NCBI GenBank assembly: GCA_964035575.1
Contig: OZ037915.1
Location: 372,001-436,000 of the forward strand
DNA from: Rhynchopus sp. YZ270_cl-10
Lineage: Eukaryota; Euglenozoa; Diplonemea; Diplonemida; Diplonemidae
Reading direction: 5' to 3'
DNA length: 64,000 nucleotides
Made by a program: the position numbers and the translations under genes. The notes below the pieces were generated by a model, which worked only from the letters and a program-made list of their open reading frames with translations, did not search any database and was not told the DNA's origin. Position 1 is the first letter of the stretch. Each line of letters opens with the position of its first letter. This document shows positions 41,437 to 51,260 of this stretch, piece by piece.

Positions 41437-43259
41437 TGTGTATATGATAACATTTGTAGTTTCACCCAAATAAAAAAATAGCATCACTTTTTTATTATAA
41501 CAAACACCCACCCAAATTTCTATTTCTTCAGTTTTTATACTTTTTTTTTTTTTTTTGAAAAAATGGCCGAGCAAAAAAAAAGAAGAAGGGCAATACGCCC
41601 TTGTTTCATGTGTAGGCAATCTCCTAAAACACCCATCATGAAGCATGATAAGGTAATTAGGGTTTTCAATGTTTGGTCTAAAGTCACCCCCCCTTTTTTG
41701 TACCTTTTTCTTTGTTCGTTCATTTTTAAATTTTCTTTTATTTTCAGTTCTACTGTTCCCCACACCCCCCCCTTTTTTTTTTGTCCATTTTTTTTTTTCC
41801 TTGAAGGTACACCTTGCCGATATTGAGAGTGTGTATAGTTTTTTTTTTCTTACTTTTCTCGTATCTCACCTTCCCCACGAAATCACAATATTATTTAAAA
41901 AGAAAGGCGAAAATAACCCCAGTATTTTTTGGTCACATGAAGGGGAAAATGAAGCTGCAAAACAAAAAAATGTAAAAATAAACCTAAGCTGCTCTGCGCT
42001 CAGCAACCTTTGACAAAAAAAAAAGGGTAGATGGGGGGTGGTTGGAAGAGGAAGGAAGACAGGCATCTTGTTATTGCGGGAGAGAAAGAAGTATAAAGTG
42101 AACAAAAAAAATGGAGAAGAATAAATGTGGCTCACGTGGACGCACATTCACTTCGCCACCAAAAATAAAAATTCAAATGAAAAATATGTAAGATGAACCA
42201 TCTTGACACAAAAACAAAAACGTCAGAAAGAAGACACAATCCTCATACTGGGGGGTACGAGGCAATTTCACGGCGTCACGTCCGTGGACAATTTTTTTTT
42301 TTTTTTACAGTGTTCCCAAAGAGAAATTGTGCAAAAACGCCTCTCCGCTCATCGACGGACGTAGGCATCTGTTCCTCAAAAAAAAAAAATCATCAAATTC
42401 TAAATTGCTTCTGGTGGAACGCAGGTGCGTGAAAAAATTGGGCGACAGTCGTAGCCTGTTAGTTCGGGTGCGCCAATGGACCGAAGGTCCCGTGCGGAGA
42501 TGGCAGACGCGAAAATGGGGTATTGATCTTATCATCAGAGCTTTGGAAGAGACGGTAAAAATCAGTAAACCCGGAGGCCTCTTTTAGGGTTTTTAGAAAT
42601 CCTAAAATCTACCTTAGTTTAGACCCCCTCCTATGTTTTTTTTAAAAGGAACACTGTAACACAATACAAATAGCATTTGGCAAATGGGAAAATAAAAAAA
42701 GCGCACAAATCTGTAAAACCCCAAATAAAACAAAAAAATGGTCAGATGAACAGAAGCCTCTTGTGCTCTTTGTCATCTAACCCTAAAAAAAAAAGGGCCC
42801 GAAAAGGTTGTTGAAATCACTTTAGAGGATCGCACAGCACTCCAGGCTCCCTTTTTTTATTCGGAATCAAATCCAGATTTTGTTATTGTCAATTTGAAGC
42901 AACAACAAAAGCTACCAAAAAAAAAATTGTGCTAAAAGGGGGAAATATGCAAATACCCTTAGTGGGCCGGCGGGATAATTTAAAACGAGAAAAAAGGGAG
43001 TTTGAAGCTAGAGAAAAGAGAGGCAGAAAGAAATATGTACTGTGTTTTGATGAATCTGTATAGCGCAATCTGCCCAGTGCAGACAGTCTTCAGTTTTCTC
43101 CTATTTTTTATTTTTGAAAACTTGGTTGTATTAGTGTAGCCACCCTAGAGTGTGCTCCACTAACTTATTTTTATTTTCTTTGGGGTTTTTCGACGATCAC
43201 CACGAAGTAGGTACCTACACTATGTGCCCGAGGCTCTCTTCGGGTTCACAGAGGGGGGG

Positions 43260-43372
43260 TTAGTGTCTGTACGATAACTGCCCATCATAATACATAACCC
43301 ACCTCGCAATACAGCTGTATTCTGTGTATTATGTATTATGATGGGGAAATTATCACGATACAGCCACTAAAT
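43260..43372. mobile_element. ~113-bp MITE (TTAGTGTCTGTA ends)
   Basis: TTAGTGTCTGTACGATAA..CCCATCATAATACATAA pairs with TTATGTATTATGATGGGG..TTATCACGATACAGCCACTAA. The element is almost wholly palindromic. Confidence 0.8.
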
Positions 43373-43548
43373 TTAGTGATCTGTTTTTGTGTCAATAACC
43401 ACCTAAAGCCTAAAGCCTAAAGCACCCATTTGGTAGGGGGTAACTCTGCTCTGATATTGGCCAAAGCCACGAAAAGGGCGCAGTTCTTTTGTTGTGTCGA
43501 CAATCGCCTAAGGACCTGCTTGGGAGCCTAGGGTCTGTATTCATAATG

Positions 43549-44842
43549 TGGGGTGGCCCGGGGGCACGGCGCTTAGTTTTTACAAAAAAAATTTAAAAAA
43601 ATCACAAAAATCAAAAAAAAAATCACAAAAAATCACAAATTATCACAAAAAATCACAAACAACTACTACAAAGTCACGGTACATTTGGTCGACTTCCTGC
43701 AATCTGAACAGGGTGGAGATCAATAATCACCACACACTCAGAAGCGAGTAAAGAGGCAGCGAAAAGCGTAGCCGGCCTCAGACAGTTGTTTATCTTGGCG
43801 ATTGCCAAGGCACGGGAGCTGGCGGAGGCTCCCCAAGCACGAGGTACCGACTCCAACGGAGGAGGTAGAGGTGGTGTGCGCCGACACTGACACGACCCCC
43901 GTTACCGAAGCGACTCCGGAAACCGACGCGCCCCCCGACTGCAATTGTTACATTGCGCTGTCTACAGCACATAGCCGCCACCCAGCTGCACACGCTTGTG
44001 TTCATTGGAAGGGTCGAGCCGCCTCTCAAGGCGCGTAAGACCAAGCCGCCGCCGCGCAACATTGGATTGGCCGCCCACATGACGCTGTCATCGCAAATGA
44101 TGGCATGTTCCTTCTCCAATGGATTTATTGGGTGTATGTTATACTGGGACAATGTGGTCAGATCGTCTTCAGACCTGGAAAAGTGCACGACATATAAAAG
44201 CTTCCGACTGCGGCGGGCGGCCCATTTTCACCCTTTTCTTGTTCCTCATCCTCTCTATGTTTTCACTCGCCCCTGATGCTGACAAAAATCACGGATTTGT
44301 CCATTTCGGCGTATTGACCCCACCACACAACTGTACTGTACTGTATTCCCAATCCCCTGTGTATACTGCGGAAATTGACCAAAAACGAGAACTTGTCCAT
44401 TTCGGAAAATTGACCCCACCACTGGCCGGACGGATTCCGGAAATGCAAATGCAAGTGTTTTCGGCGTGACTGTGTATACTCTATGTACTGTGCACTACCA
44501 CAGCACAGGACCTCATAAGCTCTCAGTAAGCTCTCACAGACTCTCACAGGCTCTCGCAGCCTGTTACGTGTCTCACGGAGACGATCATAGATCACCCAAC
44601 AAAAAATCACAAAAACCAAAAAAAAAATCACAAATAATCACAAAAAATCACAAAAAATCACAAAAACCGAAAAAAAAATCACAAATAATCACAAACAATC
44701 ACAAAAAATCACAAAAACCAAAAAAAAAAATCACAAAAAATCACAAAAAATCACAAGATTCTTTTTCATAATGTTGTGACTTTTTGTGATTTTTTCCGAA
44801 AAAACACAACGCGCCACTTCCCTGCGCGCCCGGGCCACCCCA
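43549..44842. mobile_element. Non-autonomous DNA transposon, TGGGGTGGCCCGGG ends, 5-bp TSD
   Basis: Left end TGGGGTGGCCCGGG, right end CCCGGGCCACCCCA; TAATG flanks both sides (43544-43548, 44843-44847). Subterminal AATCACAAAAA arrays lie at 43590-43670 and 44597-44765. The interior has gene-like composition on the plus strand at 43730-44190 but only broken short ORFs, plus a reversed GTGGTGGGGTCAAT module near 44400. End sequence, TSD length and internal plan resemble 17625-18873, so the two probably belong to one family. Confidence 0.85.
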
Positions 44843-44927
44843 TAATGTTTTGTTTTGTTTTGTTTTGGTTTGTTTTGTTTTGGCAGTTTCCAGTCCACAA
44901 AATTTCTGTTTTTTTCCTGCAAACTAA

Positions 44928-45062
44928 GCGGAAAGTGTCAACGTCCTTCACTCAACCCCAACCATACTCCGCAACACCCCCCCAACAGAGAGATAGTGAA
45001 GCGTCAACGCATCAAAACAACCAAGAAAGGGGGGATGAGGAACCGCAGAGATTACACTTTTC
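44928..45062 (-). repeat. SINE-like repeat of ~155 bp, copy 5
   Basis: Reverse copy: GCGGAAAGTGTCAACGTCC, CCATACTCCGCAACACCCCC, GCGTCAACGCATCAAAACAA. It starts about 85 bp past the end of the transposon at 44842. Confidence 0.82.
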
Positions 45063-45586
45063 CCCCTGAGGCAGGATATGAACGTTTTTTTTTTGAAAAT
45101 AATGTGACCTGAAATACGGCCCTCTCATGAACAGTGTACCTTGTTGTTTTCTGACCAGTTGGGGAACACCGCGGGTGGACCCCCAACCATGCAGTCCTAC
45201 AATCCATTTTGAGGTAGACTGATACTAGATGAGAACGTTTTTTTTTTTTAAATTTAATCTGAAGAAAAAAAAATAGGAACAAAAAAGAACAGCGTTTTAT
45301 ACGATGATGCCAGCCTTGCTGTGCTTTAGTCACCTTTGAGGGGGGGAAACAACAAATAGCCATAACCACGAAACGGAGAGAACAAGCGACCAGCGCTACA
45401 CAAAGACCACTTGCGGGGTACGCTGTGTGAGAGTTGCATTTTTTTGTCACATTATCGCAAAATGAAAAAGAAAAAAAAAATGGGGAAAAAATCAACCGAA
45501 ACAAAAAGTAAGGGTAGAGCACTTCGTCGAGACCTCTTGGAACAAAAAAGAAAGTTGACTGGCAGATGTCTCCTCATTCATCGGCA

Positions 45587-45865
45587 GACGCAGGGGGGGT
45601 GCTTGCGTTGTGTGCTGGATCGGAGCCACCAGGAACCTGACAGCCCCACATCCAGTTCTGATATTTGAAATGTGAAATAGAACCCGGCAGGGGCACTGAA
45701 GGTTCCTCAGGTTATTTTGAACCCCACACACAAAAATAAAGTTGACTTGAAAATACAAAGCCCTCTCGTGACGGTGTACCTTTGGTATGACCGGCTGTAC
45801 CGGAGGATGGACACCCCATACCATGCAGTTCTACAATCCATTTCGTGGTTTACATTCTGAAAGAA
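45587..45865 (+). repeat. Duplicated ~270-bp segment, copy 1
   Basis: GCAGACGCAGG..GGATCGGAGCCACCAGGAACC..GAACCCGGCAGGGGCACTG..GTTGACTTGAAAATACAAAG..GTTTACATTCTGA. The second copy is 49364-49609, over 90% alike but with internal gaps. It includes the longest version of the TTGACTTGAAATAC hairpin family. Confidence 0.88.
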
Positions 45866-46184
45866 AACTTGCAAGATGAATATGCTTCTCGTGCACACAC
45901 ATCCAAAAAAAATATGTTAGAAATCCTGGTTGCCTGGAACATGTCATAAAAGAACAGATAGCCTTCTCCCCGACACAAGGTGAGCGGGAGGTGGTGGGAG
46001 GGGGGGGAGTAACGGTAATGTGGTACGGTATGTACTGCAAGAATTTAGAGAAAAAAAAAAATGACGAATAATATGAATTTGGGTACAGCTTTTTGTTTCA
46101 GTTTTATCTTTTTTAGTTTCGACAATCACCCTGTCGAGGACGGGTTCTGTACACAAAAGGTCGCCCCTCCAACCTTCGACCTTC

Positions 46185-46358
46185 AGTAGGAAGCTTTGGT
46201 TTGTATGCATCACTGTGCCTTTACACATCTCTGATCTCTGACTTGTTTGTGCGTAAAGTGTGTAATAAATATTCTGTGATGACATTTTTATTACTGCAAT
46301 ACGCTCCCAACTGACCTGGCAGTGAAGAGGAAACCTCTTTGAGGCCAAAAAAAATAAT
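46185..46358 (+). repeat. ~170-bp repeat, uninterrupted copy
   Basis: CTTCAGTAGGAAGCTTTGG..CATCTCTGATCTCTGACTTG..GTGTGTAATAAATATTCTG..TTTTTATTACTGCAATACGC..GAAACCTCTTTGAGGCC. A second copy starts at 57520 and is split by two insertions up to 59284; this one gives the empty site for both. Confidence 0.87.
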
Positions 46359-47922
46359 GGCCCGGCATCACTTAGACGCGTGTAGTATAGTGGAGTTCAT
46401 CTTCGGGTGTCTACACTAAAACAACCAAATTTTTCAAAATAATGGGAAAACTTCGAATAAAGAAAAGTCTTTGAAGAGTTGAAAGAGTGAACAATGCCTC
46501 GTGGCGCACATCGTTTACTACCTATCAATGTTCGAGCAGAGAATCCGCATTTAAAAGCATAACAGAGAAAGGTGAGGGGAGATAGGGGGGGAGGAAGGTC
46601 GGCAAGATGATTGCTAAGCCGCTCTGTGCTTTTAGTCAATCTTCAAAAAATAGTGTTTTTTTTTAAACGGAGGATAAAACAGACAGCAACCTCTCCAAAT
46701 GTAAGAGAAAGACTTTTTTTTGTTTCGGGAAAGAATGAGGAAATTTGGCGAGGGTACAAAAAAAAAATAACTCTTTCTGGCGTGGGTCAGAGGGAGGGGG
46801 AGTTAAGATGAGCCTCGAGCTCTGTGCTGCTGTCGCTTTGAACAAAATGGAAAATCATAAAGAAAAAAAAAAGGTAAACCCGAAAACACAGCAAATTATT
46901 TTAATACAGGCCTTTTTCTAGAGGGGGTACAGAGGTACGCGAGTACCCCCCCGGAGCGTGAAATTTTTGAGATTTTTTGCCCTCTGTGCCCCGCCAAAAA
47001 CCCTAAATCCTGGAAAAAGACCTGGAAAACGGCACCAAAAAAATAAAAAGAAAACTTGAAAGATGAAAATATGTCTTGTTGTGCAACGAACTATATTTTA
47101 AAGTGATAATGCCGAATCCTAATCCTCCACAGTGGTCTCGCTACGAACAAAAAAAAAAGGGGGTTGACTTGAAATACAACACCCCTCTCATGACAGTGTA
47201 CCTTGGTACAACCGGCTGTACCGTGGGTGGACACTCAACCATGCAGGGGAAAAAAGACAATAACATTATTTCATATGCTCCGTTCTAAACGAAAAGAAGG
47301 CAAAGAGGGTGCAAAAAATGTACCCTTGCACGGTGCGTTGAAAACCCCAAAGCCTCTCGAGCGTAGTCACTTGAACAAGACTCTTGCTGTCTTATCACTG
47401 GACACAATAATACTTTCCCCTCCCCCCTCCCTCCCCCCTACCTCCCTCCCTCCCCACACCAGTTCTCTTACTACTCAAGGAACCAGCAAAAAATAAGGGG
47501 TTTGTAGATGTTTTTTTTTGTTATGTTTTGTACTCTTTGTTTTTTGCTATTTTTGTGTTTGTGTTTGTTTAGCTTTTTAGTATAAAATAGGGGGGGTACA
47601 ACGGTTTTTCATCACCGCCAAAAGAAGCACTTTTTAAGAACGAATAACTCATTTAGAAGAAAAAAAAAAGCAACTCGGGTTTGGGACAAAAGACAACGAC
47701 TGGAAAGCCGTAAAAAATGGGGGTTGTAATGTTTTTTTTTGAAGGGAGAAGAAGGGTTTTCAGAGAACCATAACTGATGGCGGGGGGGGAAAAATTTTTT
47801 TTTTTTATGAGGTTTTGTGAGGCAGAGTGAGGTAGCTTGTATACACTCTTGAAATAATAACGCCAGGGTGGTCAGGGTGTCGCAAGCCGTAATACCGCCT
47901 AATTATTGGTGGAACGTGCTTG

Positions 47923-47954
<32 letters not shown>

Positions 47955-48269
47955 GTTTTTGTTTTGCTTTTTGACAGTTTGTTTTTCGTGTAGACGCCAT
48001 TGAGGCGCCATTATTTTGGTGTTGTTTTTTATCGACAGAACCACCAAAAAAAAGGTCGGTATATTATGATTCATTTTTAGTATTTTTGCGGGAAAGACAT
48101 AAAACGGGGGGGTTTTTTTTCTGTAGCGGGGGGGAAAGGGGAAAAGGGAAAATTAGAGGAAGGGCGTCAAGAGTTGTGTAGCACGGCGAAACTAATACTG
48201 ACAGCGGGGGAAAAGGGGGCAAAAAATGGCAGACTTCTGTACAAAAAAAATAAAATAAAATAAAAATAA

Positions 48270-48330
48270 GAGAAGTTGAAAAGTGCAAAACGCCTCACCG
48301 TACATTGGACACAGAAGGGAGGCAGGCACT
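48270..48330 (+). repeat. Hairpin repeat, GAAAGTGC subfamily
   Basis: GAAGTTGAAAAGTGCAAAAC, CGCCTCACCG, ..GGCAGGCACT. It is followed by TATTATCAAACCCCCAGAGAG, a decayed T-arm-like extension; a related stretch lies at 55990-56030. Confidence 0.75.
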
Positions 48331-48687
48331 GCTTCTCTCCGCTATTATCAAACCCCCAGAGAGCCCTTTCATTTGACATGCACTAAAATGAGAACCAAAA
48401 AAAAATGATGGATGTGCATTAAAAAAAAAAAACTGAAAAAGGGTTTTTGAAAGATGAACGATAAGCCTTTTCTTTTGTGCTTTTACATCGATTTGATGAC
48501 AATAAAAACAGTAATCCACAGGGTCCCTTAGTATATAACCCTCCTCAGCAAGCGGCCAGGATGCGAGAGAGAAAGAGAAACAAAGAGAGAGAGAGAGAGA
48601 GAGCTTTTTGGCAAACAAAACAAAAAGATGAGTCCTTAGCGTCATATAAGTCACTATCGAAAAAATATGAAGATGCAACTTGAAATG

Positions 48688-48820
48688 CAATCATACAACA
48701 AACATCGGTAGTAAAAATCACTGGGGGAGGGTAAAAAACCCTCATTTTGAACTCCTAAAATATTAGTTTTTTACCCCCCTCAGTGTTTTTTTTAAAAACC
48801 CCACCGGTGTCGTATGACTG
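48688..48820. mobile_element. ~133-bp decayed MITE
   Basis: CAATCATACAACAAACATCG at left and CCGGTGTCGTATGACTG at right are imperfect inverted repeats around GGGGGAGGGTAAAAAA/TTTTTTACCCCCC. Its end pattern resembles 48879-48985. Confidence 0.65.
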
Positions 48821-48878
48821 TACAAACAAAAAATCGCCCTTTTTGTGAAACAGTGCACCTTTTGCTACAAACAAGAAT

Positions 48879-48985
48879 TACAGTAAGACAACAGACATCA
48901 GAGGGGTAACGACCCTCCTTAGAGTTTTGAAATCCCAAAAATCCACCTTAGTTATTACCCCACCTATGTTTGTTGTCTTACTGTA
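48879..48985. mobile_element. ~107-bp TA-flanked MITE (CAGTAAGACAACA ends)
   Basis: TA-CAGTAAGACAACAGACATCAG..GGGGTAA pairs with TTACCCC..TATGTTTGTTGTCTTACTG-TA. TA dinucleotides flank CAGT/ACTG ends, the Tc1/mariner pattern. A fragment with the same interior lies at 42586-42655. Confidence 0.8.
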
Positions 48986-49363
48986 GAGGAGGTACCTTGC
49001 GCACACACACACATACCCTCTTTCAATTAACAAAAAAGAAGGGAAAACGTGACGGGAGGAAAAACACATTTTGTCGGACACTTTTTTTAGTTTTTCTCAC
49101 TTCTACTGAACTACCTTTTGAACGCAACAATGCGCTGAACGTTTTTGGAGATACAAGGTTGGTCTGTTAACCATGGTACACCATAGTTTTGTTTGTACAA
49201 TGGATAGAACGGTAGACGAGTGCAAATGAATGAATACCTATTCATCTAATATGGCAGACGCAGGGGGTTTGAATGAGTTTTATGAAGTTTTTGTTATGTT
49301 TGCTTTGTGCTCTTGTTTTTTGTTTTTTTGTTTTGTAACATGTTAGCTTTTGTTTGTTTTTGG

Positions 49364-49609
49364 CAGACGCAGGGAGGGAGTGCTTGCGTTGTGTGCTGGA
49401 TCGGGGCCACCAGGAACCTGACAGCCCCACATCCAGTTCTAATATTTGAAATGTGAAATAGAACCCGGCAGGGGCACTGAAGGTTCCTCGCAAGGTTATT
49501 TTGAACCCCACACAAAATAAAGTTGACTTGAAAATACAAAAAAAGGCCATCGTAACAGTGTACCTTTGGTATGACCAGTCCTACAATCCATTTCGTGGTT
49601 TACATTCTG
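49364..49609 (+). repeat. Duplicated ~270-bp segment, copy 2
   Basis: Matches 45587-45865; it lacks part of the central hairpin and the CGGCTGTACC block. Confidence 0.88.
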
Positions 49610-49913
49610 ACAATAGCAAACAGCTTCCACGTTCCATTTTTTGTTTGGGATTAACGTTAAACCGTCGAGTTAGCTGGCAGGTAGGTGGGTTGCCTTCTTT
49701 TTTTCCCCCCAGACGTATCGTTTTTTCAATTATTTTTTGGTACAAATAAAAAAGGAGCATCATCAAGCAAGAGAACAAAAAAAAATCGAGATTTCGAGGA
49801 CCTCTAAGCCTCGCGTGTACGCAGTCACATAAAAAAGGAAATAAAATTTGAAAGATGTGTCTCTCGTGCACAACATCTCTAAAAATAACAAAATTCTTCG
49901 CAAACAGTAATCC

Positions 49914-50794
49914 CAGGGGTCCTAACGCTGTTCTCAAAAAAATTAAAAATGGTAACTTCAAGGTCACTTCTCGTTTTTTGGGGAGGGAAAAAAAAAACTT
50001 TCCCCCTCAGAGGCGGTAGGCAGCAACGAAAGTGAAGTTTAAAAAAGTGCAAATTCCTCGGACATACACTGGACGTTGGTTATCGCCGTATCATAGGGAC
50101 GGGGTACTAGATAAGATTTTTTTCGTCAGGCAATTTCGGGGTCTCGCGGTTTGGTGTCACAGTTTTGCTTCTTACCACGAACAACACAACACAGATGCCA
50201 GATGTTTTTCTCAACCCTTTCTCTGCGGGAAAGCCTCCCCTCCTCAGTGCAGCTTTGGCAGCTTTGTAGCCACTGGTGCAAGCCGTAGTGGGTGTCAGCC
50301 TTCTTATCAGTAACCTCAGTACATTGATAAAAAGAAACGGCGGCCATAACACCCAAAAGTTCCTGGCGAAGCCACGGTACGCAACATTTCTAAAAATGTT
50401 GCCATAAAATGGCACTTTCGTTGGTAAATCCGTAAATTTTACTTCCATGTTTTGCTAAAACGAAAGCTTTTGGCGAAGCCACGGTACGCAACATTTCAAA
50501 AAATTGCGCTAAAATTGTACATTGTGGCACCCGCAGCCCTGCAGACCACTGATCTTGGCAAAAAGAAGAAAAATCCCGAAGCATGCTCAAATAAGATTCG
50601 CAAAGAACAAGCTCCAACGTGTTCCCGGTGTATGTTAAGTATCCGAGGTAACTTCGTGACACCGGATTTTAAAAATAAAAAAGGTCACTTTTTAGGGCAC
50701 TTTTCGAAGGTCACTTCGAAGTGACCTTCGGATTTCAAAAAAATAAAAAAGGTCACTTCAGAAGTGGTAAAAGTTACCACTCTTAGGACCCCTG
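49914..50794. mobile_element. hAT-like non-autonomous element, 8-bp TSD
   Basis: Ends CAGGGGTCCTAA and TTAGGACCCCTG, flanked by the 8-bp duplication AGTAATCC (49906-49913, 50795-50802). The ends and 8-bp duplication fit hAT elements. Subterminal AAGGTCACTTC motifs occur at both sides. Two modules with GGCGAAGCCACGGTACGCAA lie at 50352 and 50466; a minus-strand stretch at 50126-50356 has a Cys/His-rich reading but no recognised domain. Confidence 0.85.
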
Positions 50795-51110
50795 AGTAAT
50801 CCCCATCCCCAACATAAAATATCAATTTTCTATATAAAATAATTCCCTTCCCCCCCCTCATCCACTTCGTTTTTTTATTGATTTTTTTTTCAGCATAATT
50901 CCCCCCTCCCTCTAATCCCCATCTATCTCCCCCAAAGTAATAAAATAACACACACTATTTTTTTCTCCAAAAAAAAACAGAATAATTTGACAAGATGCAT
51001 GCAATAAACCACAAATTAAATTCTTTTTTGACCCCTCCAAAAAAAGTGTATTGCTTTAGTACTTCTTCCTTTTTTCACCCTTGAAAGGGGGGGTGTTTTT
51101 TCTCTTTTTT

Positions 51111-51177
51111 TGATAAATTGTTGGAGTAATGTAGTTGCCTCGGTTGTGTTGCCACAGTTGTGCAATCTCCACTGTCT
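51111..51177 (+). repeat. TTGTTGGAGTAG short interspersed repeat, copy 3
   Basis: GATAAATTGTTGGAGTAATG..GCAATCTCCACTGTC; single-base differences from copies 1 and 2. It lies just past the 3' end of the flippase gene. Confidence 0.87.
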
Positions 51178-51260
51178 TTTTTTTTTTTTCAACACCAAAA
51201 TGCAAAAACCTGGATTGACTTCCCCTTTTTTTTACCATCTTCTTCTCCCCCTCATTTTTC

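Larger units (their letters stand above)
39660..51260. other. 11.6-kb gene-free spacer packed with repeats and transposon remnants
   Basis: No supportable gene. It has inverted-repeat elements at 40215-40652, 41321-41436, 43260-43372, 43549-44842, 48688-48820, 48879-48985 and 49914-50794, a 262-bp tandem duplication (40753-41276), a duplicated ~270-bp segment (45587-45865 and 49364-49609), a repeat whose relative is split at 57.5 kb (46185-46358), and many hairpins. A 30-codon plus-strand ORF start at 41563 with CFMC and a Lys-rich lead might be a small zinc-finger exon. Confidence 0.5.

Noticed and set aside
43590-44765. Open readings of NHKKSQKPKKK type
   Set aside because: They arise from AATCACAAAAA arrays at the ends of the element 43549-44842.
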